Below, piece by piece: positions 32,968 through 44,097 of a stretch of 64,000 nt of DNA (within the stretch, counting starts at the first letter, position 1; every line of letters starts with the position of its first letter). Both the position numbers and the translations under genes were made by a program. The notes below the pieces were generated by a model. The model saw only the letters and a program-made list of their open reading frames with translations. It was not told the DNA's origin and made no database searches. The DNA is from Ephemerocybe angulata. Lineage: Eukaryota; Basidiomycota; Agaricomycetes; Agaricales; Psathyrellaceae. The stretch is from assembly GCA_013368325.1 (NCBI GenBank), contig JAACJK010000177.1, positions 62,001-126,000 on the forward strand. The letters are read 5' to 3'.

Positions 32968-35900
32968 CTACAGTAATATCGCATATAGGGCGTAGGCGAG
33001 AGTACTTCCGTGTGCGCTTGACAGCCAGCTATGGTCGGAAAGCCCATTGAGATGTCCCTCCGAAACACATTGTGCTCCCGAGACTGCGCCATCATGATAC
33101 CATACCTCACCCTGGGGGTCCACTATACGACAGGTGAAGTGGTTATTGCCGTAATACAGGAGTCCGCGAAGGGTATAGACCAAATGCGTCCCAGCAAAGG
33201 GAATTCTTAGAGAAAGATTTGGTGATATGAAGGTACTCACATAATCGAAAACGAGCATATCAGATCGACAGTCGGCCCTAACAGAACGGCATAAAGGGCG
33301 GTCAGGTGGACAATATGGACATCGCTGCTCCGCCCAAGATGGCTCAATGTAAGCTGCGCCTGCAATAGACGACCCTGCAGATCCTTTCAGCGGAGTTACG
33401 GAGTTGAGCGTGAAGGTGTTTGAGTCGCGTGCCGTGTATGTACATCTGCTGCAGTACAGAAACAATGATGCTAGGCGTTTAGGCTTGATGAATCGAGTGA
33501 GCACGGCGTCCAGAGCGACGAATGAGCGACCTAAAGGGAATCTATCAGGACTGTGAGTATGCAACACATGTCGTATATCGTCCCTGCATGATTCGAAGGT
33601 AACTGTGTCTCGACCGTCCTCCAGACTTTGGAACTTAGACGCCAACAAAGGCCCGTACTCGCCCAAGGTAGCAAAACTAGCGGACCAATATGTGGGTGAT
33701 CCTACCCATATAGAGTGCAGTGCAACAAAGATAGCATCGTACGCGCAGCTATAGTTAAGCGAATCCCACAGCAGTCCCTTGGGGCCCGAGTACCGACTCG
33801 GACCTGCGACTACAGGAGCGACCTTAGCTCTTTTTTTGCGTACCACAGGCTTGGGGGGTATGGGCTGGACCACACTTTCTACATATAATACTTTTGGCTG
33901 TGATAGAAGGTTATTTCCCTTTTTGGCTGTGGGACTCGCTTTGGCTGGAAGGGTGACCTTCCCGCTCCAAATATACCGAGGTGCGTCGTCATATACAATT
34001 GGCTCATAATCCTTGTACGTGAGGGAGGAATGCCACTGCGAAACAGCCGCCTTTGCAGACGGATCGATGGTCTGAAACATATTTAGTAGCGGATAGCGCA
34101 TCTTTGCTTTAGCTATGGTTAGAGCGGGAAGCCTTTTTTCGTAGACCATCTCTGTTACCCGGTCTAGTATCATGAGTTCTCTAAACTCTTGTCGCAGATA
34201 GCCAGAAATTGGCTTTGATATCTTGGACGAGTCGAACGATTGAGTGATGATGGTATTTTCAGCGGACGAACTGCGAGATAGGCAGGTGTATATTGACTGT
34301 AAGTTCTTACATCTACTCAAATCGACAACGTTAAGAGGCCTTGTCTTGCCCTGGGACGCGTAGTCTGTCATGGAAAAATTGGGCAAAATGTTTACCTGCT
34401 CTCTTTCAACGTTGAGGATTGAGTCGTCGGGAAGCTGGCACCGGATACTGCTTTTGGATCTGGTTATGGGGACGACGTTTAGAGGTAAGTTTTCCAGCTT
34501 TACATTTTTGGGAGGGTTAGCAAGCTGAACATATACTGTATCTAGTACCTGAGCACCATGCGTGCCAGGCCTGCTTTCCCAACCGGCGACCAGGCCCTCC
34601 TGACCTTTGGTCATGCATAGCTCGGTAGCGTCGTTGTGTCGCAGCATCACGGGCAGCCCTAGACACAGTGTAAGTTTAGCCGGTATGTGCTCGCTAGTAT
34701 GGGGCTCACAGTTCCACAACAAATTCTGCAACGCCTCAGTTAGCTGTGAGCGCTCGGCTTTGCGCTTCTTCCGCTTCTGACCCGACTGGGCTTTGGCCTC
34801 CACGCTGCCCAATGTATCTTGGGAGTAGAATTCGTGCATGGTAGCCCCAGTCTCCTTCGCGAACCTTGAAGTACCCAGTTCATTGTATCTGTCCTTGTAT
34901 GTGTTCCAGCTAGTTATTATAGATATATTTCTAAATTTGGGCAAGGATAAGTCTGTGTCCGTACCTCTCCTTGAGACTCTGGAGTTCAGAAAGTGGACAT
35001 CGTCCACAGTGCATGCCCCGTATCTCATGTTCTCGAGTGCAGTTCTAAGCTTAGTATCCTTAGCGTCGGTCTGCCGCATATTCTGCCTTAGAATTACAAC
35101 TGTATTAAACTGGTGCCATATCACTTTACCAATGGCAGTTTGCTGTGCGAGGATGGTAGAAGGTTGGCCGTCGCGAGAGCTCGACAATTGATAATATAGT
35201 GGCTTTCCGGATGTGGGCGGGAGCTGAGCAAAATCTCCAGCCAAAATAAGGTTGAGCCCACCGAACGGTACATCGTGTACTCCCCTTATGTTCGCGAGCC
35301 TGGAACTGATATTATACAACTCATGACACGCAATCATAGATATCTCATCTATGAAGATATAATCTACCCCTCTAAGTCTATCCTGCGCTTCAGCAACTGA
35401 CACTGCTGCGTGCTTCCGGAGAACCCCGTCCTCATCCTTGCCCCGCGAAGATATCCCGAGCATCGAGTGGTAAGTTGAGCCTCCCAATAAAGCCGCCGCC
35501 GTACCTGTTGGTGCCAAGACGATAAATCGATGTGATTCCTTTTTCAGTTCGAACATTCGGACCAACGAATTTATCACCCTCGACTTACCAGTCCCACCCA
35601 TACCACCAAGATGCATCAACAGCTGCTGGGGCGAGGACGCCAACGAGTGGTTAGAAACAATGCGGTAAGCTCTACTCTGTTCCTTGTTTAATGACCATTT
35701 CTTTTCGGCATTATCCACAGCCGCAACCTCAAGATCTGAACGCGGTTTGAAATCTTTTTCCAAATAAGATTTATCTACAATGCGCACACTCGGCTCAGCT
35801 CTAGAATCCCCATCCACGGCAGGGGCGTTAGCTGAGGTCGAATCAGAGTCACTGGCAGGGCGTATTGGTGCCATATTCTCTTTCTTTTCCAGTCGAAGTG

Positions 35901-38900
35901 AGTTACGGGCCTCTTTAACTATGTTGTTCCATATAGTCGGCCTCGGGCACCTTGAAGACACTGCCTCCACAATACCAAGGTCCACGTCTGAGGCAGGTGA
36001 GCACGTTGAGCTGAGCTCGCGCTTGGATGCCTTAACGTCCGTCCAGCCTGTCCTCGATATAATGGTCTGCGCTTCACGCATCTGGGCAAGCTTCCTCGAT
36101 CTAATGTCGCCAAAGTTATAGTCATCTGTTGGAAGGCCCTCGCTGTCTACGTGGACCCCGAGCTCGTCAAGATAATCATGATCATATTCATCGGCGTCAT
36201 ACTGATTTTCCCCCGACATCCACACCCCACTATTTGACTTATTGGCAGCGGTCCGCTTCGAATTAAGCTGTGCTCTGTAGTCGTCCTTCGCATCAAGACA
36301 CTCGTATTTTAGATTCATATTCGACATGATAGCCGCATTGAATGGACCGAACTCGTGTAGGGTGAACGCATCATTCCAATTCTGCTCCAAGGACTTGAGC
36401 TCACCTCCTGTACGCCACGGCTTAAACAGCGATAGCATCGTCATGCAGTAGAATTCTCGGTCCCCTTGATCTTTTCTGGGCAAAGTACCTCCAACAAAAT
36501 TGGGAATGGGAGGTGTGTCAGTGATAGTACACCTAGCACGATGAGATGAATATTGAGTGTGCTCACGGGCAAATCTGTAACAGTTTACAGGCTGAGAGGT
36601 TTCTGGAGCCTCATCTGTGCTGCTCTGGGGCTCTATATCGACTCGGGATGGGTCGATATATACGTCGGTCGGACCCACATCCTCTCCCCCCTCCGCTGTC
36701 GCATTGCGATATTTTTTTGGTATGATTTCCTTGGTGCAGAACTGAACCCACTCATATAGAGACATGCTGTCAAACTCACGTGGGCGATGTACGTAGTCGT
36801 CGACTTTCGACCTGGCGGTGATCTCTCCCTCAGACACCCCGATCAATAAGCGCTCATCATCATCGCAGATTCCGGCGGTCCGGTCACAATCGGGGGGAGA
36901 GTCAGGGCCACGCTCAAGGTTAGCCCAGTGACTATTAACTCTTGATACGAAGGGCTTCCAGTACAAAGTCCGAAAGGTGTGACTAGTGTAATGGTCTGGG
37001 TTGCCTAGTAGGTACATGCAGGCCATGGGGCTCCCAACCTCCATTTTTGAAGTCAAAGCGTTGCATATCTTTAGTAGCATCTTTCTGGCAGACTCGGATG
37101 GGTCTATTCCATTCTCAAGCAGCTCCGGGTTGCGTTGATAGATATCATATGCTGATGAGAATACCTGATGGCTTTTGAGGGACACTTTAGTTATATAGTC
37201 GGTAACATAACACACGATAGCCTTGACGGACGTTCCTGACATCATGCAAGTGACGTCAGAATTACACCGCAATACATACGTCAAGAGGGGAGAGAATGTA
37301 TTGAGCCAAGCCTCTTTCTTCATGAGCTCAATGTGGCCGTCTTCGTGGTCGACCCGAGATTGAGGAACAATTGTGCGAGGGAACCGTGCGGAGCATACAC
37401 CATCGCCTTTTTTGAAGCATCCCTTTCCTCCTCCGCTCTGGGGTTGATCTCGATTAGCGGACGTGGGGGCCTTAGGCGGCCCGCAAGAATGGACATTGGA
37501 CTTTAGCAAGAGATCATCTACAACAGCGCTATATTTCTCCCTCCAGTTCGATCGAGTCTCACAGGAGTTGCATTGATCTGGTTGGTAAGTCTCTGAGTGG
37601 AGACACGACGCCATGGGGGGTGCAGTTGGAAGTGTCTGTGTTGGATCCTTGTATGAAGGGTCCTGCACATCCGATCCAGGTCTCAGAAGGGCATGTATGC
37701 CCTGATTTACAGTGCCGGACCTGGGCACCCTGGCCCTGACTTCGTCCATGGTGCCAGTAATAAATTCGCCCTGGTGGCAACCTTCCAGGTATTCAAGAAG
37801 TTTCTGCTGAAATTCGCCGTCTCGATCAAGCAGCCGGTCACGGATGGCTTGAGGCGATAGGGCGCCCTTTATCCATAGCATCATATGCATATGCAACGTG
37901 AGACGGCCTTGCTGCTCAACGGTTCCGTAGTATGCAGAGGGGACGCCGTACAGGCCGGACTCACCGTCGGTGTCAGCACATAGAACATGTTTAATCACCA
38001 ACCTAACCATGACATCGAAGAACCGTGCGGCTGCGACTGGGTTATTGCTGATAAGTGATTCTCGCTCTTTGTATGACCTAAGAGCATCATCGAATGTTAT
38101 CTTTTCGTCTGCATAATATAGACAGAGGGGATGGCGGTTGTCACAAGGAGAAAAGGTTATGAACCAATTCGGCGCACCCTGCGAAGCAATGAGCGACCAT
38201 ATTTCATTGCGCATATGTTTCTTACTTGAGAGGAAGCCATCGGCATATGCGCCAACGTGATCGATATCTTCCAGCAGCGAGTAACAGTCCTTCTCAGGCT
38301 GGGATTCCGGCTTGAAGTGCTCACCAGCGCTTAATTTCTGAGCAATACTATTCATGACATCGGTGTCCATGTTGGCAATACGACGCGATATCTCACCAAA
38401 ATTGCTTCGTTTCGCATACAGGAAGCTACCGGTGGAATTGGCCTTCATTTGTTCGTGATTGAAGGCAATCATTGGGAAGTGGAAGTCCATTTGAAAACGC
38501 TTGTCGTAATACATCAAGAGACGTCGCTTTTGCTCCTTCTCAGATAGTATACCTTTATGCATTGCTTGACCTAATCCACCTAGTCCATAAGGGAACAGCC
38601 AAGGGAATAATTGGGGATACAGCTGCGGGTTGTTATATATTGATTGGGGATTCGGGTCGTGTCCCACCAAGAGCATCTTCCCTCCATCATCCAAATGCTG
38701 TATAGCATGAGCCTTCAAAAGATGAGGAGGCATATGCTCATACTCAGGTCCTGAGAGACCTCTCACTATCAGCGGGCAAGGTCCTTCAGACGTGCCCTGA
38801 TCCGTGTCGACTTCGTGTTTACTCATCTCAAGCGGCTCCTTCTGGGTAGGATCTACATCCTCTGGCACAGGTCTGTAGTCTACTGATACAGGCACCCCGT

Positions 38901-40686
38901 TGAGAGGATAAGTGTCTAGATTCTCCTTCGAAATATTCAAGTCGGCGTAGTCGGCATGATTTAGGCGTAGCCACTCCAGTGCCTTTGCCACTTTGTTTCT
39001 CCGAACAATTAGCGGAGTCCGCTTGTACTCTTTGTCACCAGGTCGATTTGGACTGACAAACATGAAAGCCAGTACTTCATCCAGCTCTTCTCTACTCGGT
39101 GGAAGCTTGTGGAACACCTTGACGGTCGGAGTGGAGAACATGATAACATTTGCGATCATTTTCGCTCTCTTCGACGACAACACTCTTACCAAACAACGGC
39201 TATGCTGAACACGAGAAACTAGCAGCTGCTCCGCGAAGGTGAGATTGCGCAGAATCTTTGGTACGTCTCCGATCCACAGTCCATTCGCCAGTGAGAATTT
39301 CGGCGCTTTCCCCTTTTTCAGTGATATAAAGCAGGTTGGGCAAACCCCCTCCATACTCGGAGCGATTACAGGAACATCCAACCCTTCGATGGGCTGCGAA
39401 TCATCCGTTCTCTCTTTCCTCGATAACACAGGAGATATGAGGCAAGAGAGATCAAGATCACCAGGAGGTATTAGATCCTTGAGAAGGGTGAGCTGACCAC
39501 ACACCATGCAGCCAGACTCTTCAATGTGACCCGGTGTCAGCTCGTTGCAGAAACCGCGGACCATGTCCTCCTGGCGCGTAACCGAAACAGCGGGAGGCGG
39601 GAAAGGCAGCGGGCTAGACGCAGCTGTGTTCAACTTTGCCCGATACGCGCAAAGGGCGCTCGGTATGTCAGTTGGTTGAGCCGATCTCGAAGGGTCCTTG
39701 CGGCCTTGCCGTTTTGCACGAGGCCTGGGAGGCAATGGCCCAGGTAACTTCCTTAATATTACAAGGAAGTCAGAGGTGAGATGCGGCTTCAGGGATATCT
39801 CCCGCAAAATTGCCTCAATGATGGTAGGGCATGTACGAGCAGCCCGCCCACGTGCAACATGGATCAGGTCTGCCAGTTGGACTAACGCATCTCTCCTGAG
39901 AGAAGGAAGAAAGTCAGCCCACGGCAGCTCAGCTGCCAGACACGACGTGTCATGCTGCGCGTATATCAGCGCACGAGCCCTAGGAAGTATGTGAACAAAC
40001 TCGAACAGATCCTCAACCTGATGGCTTTCATTTACAGGTCCAACGACAAACGGCTGAATATAGTCGTACTGGAAGGCCCGTGCCGAAGTCCCTGCAGGAC
40101 GAGGCGGAGCCGCCCCTCCATATCGCGGAACAGACCGCACAGAGGTTTCACATCTACGATGCGGCTGCGGGATAGGGAACGAGGAGGGGTCGACTGTCGA
40201 GGGCATGGTGTTGTGAGTGCCTGGCTTGAGCGTCCTTCTGAGATGGAGGCGACTATGGGGGTACGCCAAAGAGCGAGTGACCAGGACTGTGAAGTCGTAC
40301 CGACGATTAAGGGACTGTAACGCATACAGCCGACATAACAGGGCCCGAAGCCTAGTGGAGTTGCGACGGCGTTTACCGATTAGATGGACGGTATCAAACA
40401 TTCGGTGCCCTGATAGTGCATTGGCGGATGGTCGGACATAGGGAGTGTGTGAGGAGGTAGGTGGATCATGCAGAGCGAGAACGAGATCTGCAGGTGTTGC
40501 GACGATCAGAACCAGCTTAGCAGCCGAAGATAACAGACCCGACGCTAGCGTCGTCAATTGTACAGCGGATTCGGCGCGACCGGGGTATGCCGAAACGTTA
40601 TTGTCAGTGGGATATGAGGGTGCAGCGAGTATAATAAGAAAAGCGAGAGCTGGGCCGAGAAAACAGGTTATAGGCATAGGAAGCAT
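32968..40686 (-). CDS. Helitron Rep/helicase with C-terminal USP-like protease domain
   Basis: One uninterrupted frame of 2572 codons; the ATG at 40206 (MPSTVDPSS) is a likelier start, giving about 2412 residues. In order: DUF6570-type Cys region (SGCMVCGQ, CPTCFISLKKG; about 39.3-39.5 kb); Helitron-like N domain; Rep with the HUH motif LHMHMML (37885-37893) and paired tyrosines YVTDYITK (about 37.2 kb) for single-strand nicking and joining; PIF1-family helicase with Walker A GGMGGTGKS (about 35.6 kb), Walker B FIDEIS, LILAGDFAQLPP, and TDYASQGKT. The last ~330 residues form a protease-like domain: Cys box NYSCAYDAI (Cys 33745-33747), two zinc pairs CSRC and CPYC, and His box YYGNNHFTCRI with WYHDG. 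That order (Cys box, CxxC pairs, His box) matches ubiquitin-specific proteases. All catalytic residues seen are intact, so the element may be autonomous. Confidence 0.92.
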   Translation of the reverse strand: MLPMPITCFLGPALAFLIILAAPSYPTDNNVSAYPGRAESAVQLTTLASGLLSSAAKLVLIVATPADLVLALHDPPTSSHTPYVRPSANALSGHRMFDTVHLIGKRRRNSTRLRALLCRLYALQSLNRRYDFTVLVTRSLAYPHSRLHLRRTLKPGTHNTMPSTVDPSSFPIPQPHRRCETSVRSVPRYGGAAPPRPAGTSARAFQYDYIQPFVVGPVNESHQVEDLFEFVHILPRARALIYAQHDTSCLAAELPWADFLPSLRRDALVQLADLIHVARGRAARTCPTIIEAILREISLKPHLTSDFLVILRKLPGPLPPRPRAKRQGRKDPSRSAQPTDIPSALCAYRAKLNTAASSPLPFPPPAVSVTRQEDMVRGFCNELTPGHIEESGCMVCGQLTLLKDLIPPGDLDLSCLISPVLSRKERTDDSQPIEGLDVPVIAPSMEGVCPTCFISLKKGKAPKFSLANGLWIGDVPKILRNLTFAEQLLVSRVQHSRCLVRVLSSKRAKMIANVIMFSTPTVKVFHKLPPSREELDEVLAFMFVSPNRPGDKEYKRTPLIVRRNKVAKALEWLRLNHADYADLNISKENLDTYPLNGVPVSVDYRPVPEDVDPTQKEPLEMSKHEVDTDQGTSEGPCPLIVRGLSGPEYEHMPPHLLKAHAIQHLDDGGKMLLVGHDPNPQSIYNNPQLYPQLFPWLFPYGLGGLGQAMHKGILSEKEQKRRLLMYYDKRFQMDFHFPMIAFNHEQMKANSTGSFLYAKRSNFGEISRRIANMDTDVMNSIAQKLSAGEHFKPESQPEKDCYSLLEDIDHVGAYADGFLSSKKHMRNEIWSLIASQGAPNWFITFSPCDNRHPLCLYYADEKITFDDALRSYKERESLISNNPVAAARFFDVMVRLVIKHVLCADTDGESGLYGVPSAYYGTVEQQGRLTLHMHMMLWIKGALSPQAIRDRLLDRDGEFQQKLLEYLEGCHQGEFITGTMDEVRARVPRSGTVNQGIHALLRPGSDVQDPSYKDPTQTLPTAPPMASCLHSETYQPDQCNSCETRSNWREKYSAVVDDLLLKSNVHSCGPPKAPTSANRDQPQSGGGKGCFKKGDGVCSARFPRTIVPQSRVDHEDGHIELMKKEAWLNTFSPLLTYVLRCNSDVTCMMSGTSVKAIVCYVTDYITKVSLKSHQVFSSAYDIYQRNPELLENGIDPSESARKMLLKICNALTSKMEVGSPMACMYLLGNPDHYTSHTFRTLYWKPFVSRVNSHWANLERGPDSPPDCDRTAGICDDDERLLIGVSEGEITARSKVDDYVHRPREFDSMSLYEWVQFCTKEIIPKKYRNATAEGGEDVGPTDVYIDPSRVDIEPQSSTDEAPETSQPVNCYRFAREHTQYSSHRARCTITDTPPIPNFVGGTLPRKDQGDREFYCMTMLSLFKPWRTGGELKSLEQNWNDAFTLHEFGPFNAAIMSNMNLKYECLDAKDDYRAQLNSKRTAANKSNSGVWMSGENQYDADEYDHDYLDELGVHVDSEGLPTDDYNFGDIRSRKLAQMREAQTIISRTGWTDVKASKRELSSTCSPASDVDLGIVEAVSSRCPRPTIWNNIVKEARNSLRLEKKENMAPIRPASDSDSTSANAPAVDGDSRAEPSVRIVDKSYLEKDFKPRSDLEVAAVDNAEKKWSLNKEQSRAYRIVSNHSLASSPQQLLMHLGGMGGTGKSRVINSLVRMFELKKESHRFIVLAPTGTAAALLGGSTYHSMLGISSRGKDEDGVLRKHAAVSVAEAQDRLRGVDYIFIDEISMIACHELYNISSRLANIRGVHDVPFGGLNLILAGDFAQLPPTSGKPLYYQLSSSRDGQPSTILAQQTAIGKVIWHQFNTVVILRQNMRQTDAKDTKLRTALENMRYGACTVDDVHFLNSRVSRRGTDTDLSLPKFRNISIITSWNTYKDRYNELGTSRFAKETGATMHEFYSQDTLGSVEAKAQSGQKRKKRKAERSQLTEALQNLLWNCEPHTSEHIPAKLTLCLGLPVMLRHNDATELCMTKGQEGLVAGWESRPGTHGAQVLDTVYVQLANPPKNVKLENLPLNVVPITRSKSSIRCQLPDDSILNVEREQVNILPNFSMTDYASQGKTRPLNVVDLSRCKNLQSIYTCLSRSSSAENTIITQSFDSSKISKPISGYLRQEFRELMILDRVTEMVYEKRLPALTIAKAKMRYPLLNMFQTIDPSAKAAVSQWHSSLTYKDYEPIVYDDAPRYIWSGKVTLPAKASPTAKKGNNLLSQPKVLYVESVVQPIPPKPVVRKKRAKVAPVVAGPSRYSGPKGLLWDSLNYSCAYDAIFVALHSIWVGSPTYWSASFATLGEYGPLLASKFQSLEDGRDTVTFESCRDDIRHVLHTHSPDRFPLGRSFVALDAVLTRFIKPKRLASLFLYCSRCTYTARDSNTFTLNSVTPLKGSAGSSIAGAAYIEPSWAEQRCPYCPPDRPLCRSVRADCRSDMLVFDYVSTFISPNLSLRIPFAGTHLVYTLRGLLYYGNNHFTCRIVDPQGEVWYHDGAVSGAQCVSEGHLNGLSDHSWLSSAHGSTLAYALYAILL

Positions 40687-40811
40687 GTTGCAACGGTGAG
40701 CGATTCAAGCAAGATATGTTCAGCACCGAAATATTGATGGTTTATTTGAACTGTGTACAAATATACAACAATACAGTGCCCACGTGCCGAGGCATGAATA
40801 AACTGCCGACG

Positions 40812-40883
40812 TGCCGAGGCCTGATGTCAACGGTCGCACAGGCCTAGGGCCGCCTGTGCGACCGTTGACATCATGCCACGGCA
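40812..40883. repeat. long palindrome (32-bp arms) upstream of the Helitron ORF
   Basis: The 22-bp arms 40822-40843 and 40852-40873 are perfect inverted copies around an 8-nt centre, CTAGGGCC. Extension outward to 40812 and 40883 adds ten more pairs with two mismatches. The arms include GTCAACGGTCGCACAGGC. It could extrude a cruciform or form a strong hairpin in single strands. Confidence 0.9.
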
Positions 40884-41750
40884 AGGCTACGGTGGGCCCA
40901 GGTGTGGGATAACACAGGTAATGGATGCAACACTAGCCACATCCAAGTCGAGGTTGAGCCGTGGAAGTATGGGGGGTTCAGCGAGGAATACGACATCCCC
41001 TGCACAACAGGCGACAAAGACCCACTCCTACACAAGCATACCTCGATGCTGGGAAGCCATAGTAACGTTCACCCATGTAGTGAGTACCTTGCTATTAGTT
41101 AGTGCGATCGCACTTCCATCGATAAATCATTCGGGAGGATTGGCGTGGTGTAGATGCGCAGTCCTTCCGCGATCGATTGAGCGCCCCGGACACATCTGCA
41201 CACAGACCTACCGCCGTTGCTGACCAGTCAAATACATGCCATCTGCAAAACCAGGTGTATAACAAGGGCCAAACGACGTACTACTGCAGTACAAAGGTGG
41301 AATTATCTTCGCGCGAGTCGAGGTCATGTCGGGGACAAGCACCATGGCAGAAGCGCCCACAGCCCGATTCAGCGGATGCATTAGACATGGGCGGAATTAT
41401 TTCGCCGCATATACTTAGTTTTGCACACCACGAAAGCTACATAAGGAAAGCCATCACAATATTTGACAGGGTGATGGGGCGAAGCGCGCTGAAGCATTGA
41501 CATGCGCTCTAAACCAGTTTGGGAATAAAGGTGGCGCAGGCACGGCGGCATCAAGATCGCCCGTACAACAGGCAACGCCTGCTGGCCGGTCAAGTCTCAA
41601 ACATACAGGGGTACAGTAAGAATAAGCAAAGACAGTCAGGTAAATACCGGGAAGAATGTAACGAGTGGATATGGATCGACGAATACGAAAGGATGAAGGT
41701 AAACAGGATCCTCAGGTAGGTCATCACTGCACCTCCCAGGGCGAGATGTG
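40884..41750. other. no gene called
   Basis: Open frames at 40873-41223 and 41177-41500 (plus) lack motifs and phase-compatible splice partners. Nothing else seen. Confidence 0.4.
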
Positions 41751-42527
41751 CTACAGGTTGGTGACTCTAATAGCAGGTGGGACAGTGTCCATAACTGGCG
41801 ACAAACAGTAAGCGACATCCTACGCTGCTCAGAAATGTGGACCGTACATACCTGCGTGCAACCGGGCGTCGAGCTCTTGGATGAAGGGAGTGAAGGTGAA
41901 GTTATCCCGGAGGAACTCGAGGACGTCAAGCACACCGCACTGAGCAATATCGAGTATAATCGAAGCGTCGCTGACGGAGTGACGGGAACCAGAGTACATA
42001 TCGAGATACTCCTGCATGACCGAGATTGATAGAGGAGGTTCCTCGAGTGGGCCCTCCAGGGCTGGGGACGGGAGCCCAACGATGCGGCCGGGATCCATGG
42101 CCGCAACGAATAGCTCATGCATGGTGGACTCTACCTGTAGAGCAGCTGTGTGCTCCGCAAGGCTACAAGAGAGCTTGCTGACAGCCCTGTGGACAACGGC
42201 GGTGAGGGAGGCCTGCATTCTGGCCTGGGGCAGACATTAGAAAGTACGGATAGAGCTGCGAGGGAGACACACGCACATCGCGCCAAAGGAGTGCCTCTTT
42301 CTCTTCGCCATCGAGCACCTGAAATGCGCTGGTATCGGAAGGTAGGAGAATAGGACGGGTGGTGTAAGAGCCCCAGAGTTCGTCCGCGGATTCCTAGGGG
42401 AGTGAGTAAGACGACGGTGACACGACGCACGACGCAGAGGCCCGCGAAGAAAAGTACAACGCAAACTCACGACATGCGATAATAATTGCACAGCGACTGC
42501 GTGCCTAAGCCTGCAAAGGGTGTTCAT
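41751..42527 (-). CDS. hypothetical four-exon protein, 196 aa
   Basis: Minus-strand exons 42471-42527, 42277-42393, 41852-42224 and 41751-41794 join in phase through introns of 77, 52 and 57 bp. The product starts MNTLCRLRHAVAVQLLSHV, then has ELWGSYTTRPILLPSDTSAF, and a mainly helical body (LTAVVHRAVSKLSCSLAEHT, VMQEYLDMYSG, LDIAQCGVLDVLEFLRDNF). There is no signal peptide, membrane helix or known catalytic motif. The last short exon is the least certain; reading past 41852 gives an early stop. It is the first of a run of compact, intron-bearing genes unlike the transposons on either side. Confidence 0.55.
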
Positions 42528-43619
42528 GTGTATGCTAGAGGGCTAGGAGTATTGTGGGGATGAGGTGGGTGGAGAAAAAACACGGGAGGTGGTGGGTGGA
42601 GAAGAGGTGGTGGGTGGAGAAGAGGTGGTGGGTGGAGAAAAGACACGGGATGTTGGGGCTCCGTCGTAGCTCCCTAGATCTGCCAAGGTTAGTTCCGAAA
42701 GAAACGACGCACGAAGGATGGCAACTGAATTGTAGAAGTGATGCTTAGCCATGTTACGTCCCATCCATCCTGTCGGGAGCGTCACATTCCAAGAAATAAA
42801 TGTGGGCGGCACGAGGCACCGTTCCATACAAGACACAATAGTCCGATCGAATCTATACTGAAAGGGCATAGCGTGATATGTTATTTGGACCACTGGGTCC
42901 TCCACCCCCGTCAGTCTATTGCAGCTAGTTCAGCGGCCACTCCAATTTATGCCCGTCGCGAGGAAGCAGAAAGACGGGCCCACCTATAATAAGATACATG
43001 CTTACTGCATCAGCCTGGTCAGACTACGGCTGGAAACCAATAAACCTGGCACAATCAGAGCGACGCAGGTGAGATAACGCCTAACCACAACAGGTCATCA
43101 GTCACCTGCCAGTCCAATGTAGAAGCCGTACCGCTCGCTTCCGACCGAATGGCATTCCATGAAAAGGCTACTTATGATCGATAATTCGCTTGTGGAACTC
43201 TGGGTGAATTAAGCGACCTCCTCAGGAGAATGTTGATTGGGTAGGGATGGTAGGGTAATCAGTACTACAGAGAGAGAGCTCCATTATCAGAAAGTACGAG
43301 AAGGCGGCGGTGAGGAAACATATGGGGCCTTGCCAGAGCACAGGGGTGAGAAAGTAGTACGTACTAGTATATACTCTTGGGATGAAACGGTTGGAGAAGG
43401 TTACGGGCATAGCCGATCAAAAATGCCTGAAGGCTTTGGCATGAGCAGGAACGACACCCTTCTCTTTCGGCTAGCCATATCTCAACCATCTGAACAACCG
43501 CCACAACGATGCCCCTCCACGGTACTCCCACATCGCTCGACCGCAGGTTTAGACGACACACAACGGTGAGCGGCACAGTCAACTCAGTCTATCGAAAGGC
43601 ATAACTCAGCCCTTAGAAG
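42528..43619. other. intergenic region with a short minisatellite
   Basis: Contains an 18-bp repeat (unit GGTGGTGGGTGGAGAAGA) at about 42588-42640, three copies. The frames at 42543-42905 and 43237-43569 are partly produced by this repeat and have no other support. Confidence 0.5.
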
Positions 43620-44097
43620 ATGCAGTGGCTCATCCAAGTGGTGGACGGCATACAGGCGGAACTCTGGACCTACCGGTGGCAATTAGAACGCTACGTGCAG
43701 GCGCATGAGTACCGCGAGGACCGCCTCAGGGCATATGGAGCTTCACCGTACAAAATGACGTTTACGCGCTGGGACCCTCAAGACGGCCATCTTCAAAGCC
43801 CACCACGACTCCTCCTAGAACGCGCACTCTCGTGCCTGCGGAAATCTGGAGGCTCACGGTCTTTAGGCCACAATCTCCTCTCCGAGTACCTGATATCGTG
43901 CTTCCTTTACCACGAGGCTGCGGTGGACTACTACGCTTCGTTGCAGAAGATAGAGCAAAGAATGCAGGTTTTGAGACTGGGTGGTATGAACGACCTCGTG
44001 CAGGATATCACAGTCGCGTTAGGCGCGGGACTCAGGTGAGTACAAGGGCATCCGTCACATCCGAGCAGCTACTAACGCAAACAGTTCACCAGAATGA
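43620..44097 (+). CDS. hypothetical two-exon protein, 142 aa
   Basis: Exon 43620-44035 splices through a 49-bp intron (GTGAGT..ACAG) to a four-codon last exon 44085-44097. The product is helical and charged (VVDGIQAELWTYRWQLERYV, YLISCFLYHEAAVDYYASLQ, DLVQDITVALGAG) with no known motif. Start chosen at the first ATG of the long frame. If unspliced it ends two codons later, so the main body is secure either way. Confidence 0.5.

Larger units (their letters stand above)
32968..40884 (-). mobile_element. Helitron (autonomous-type), termini not defined
   Basis: The extent given covers the coding region and the palindrome on its 5' side. Helitrons move by rolling-circle replication, insert at AT and make no target duplication, so the ends must be found from terminal TC and CTRR plus hairpin. 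A weak 3' candidate is at about 32500; no convincing 5' TC terminus was picked. Confidence 0.7.
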
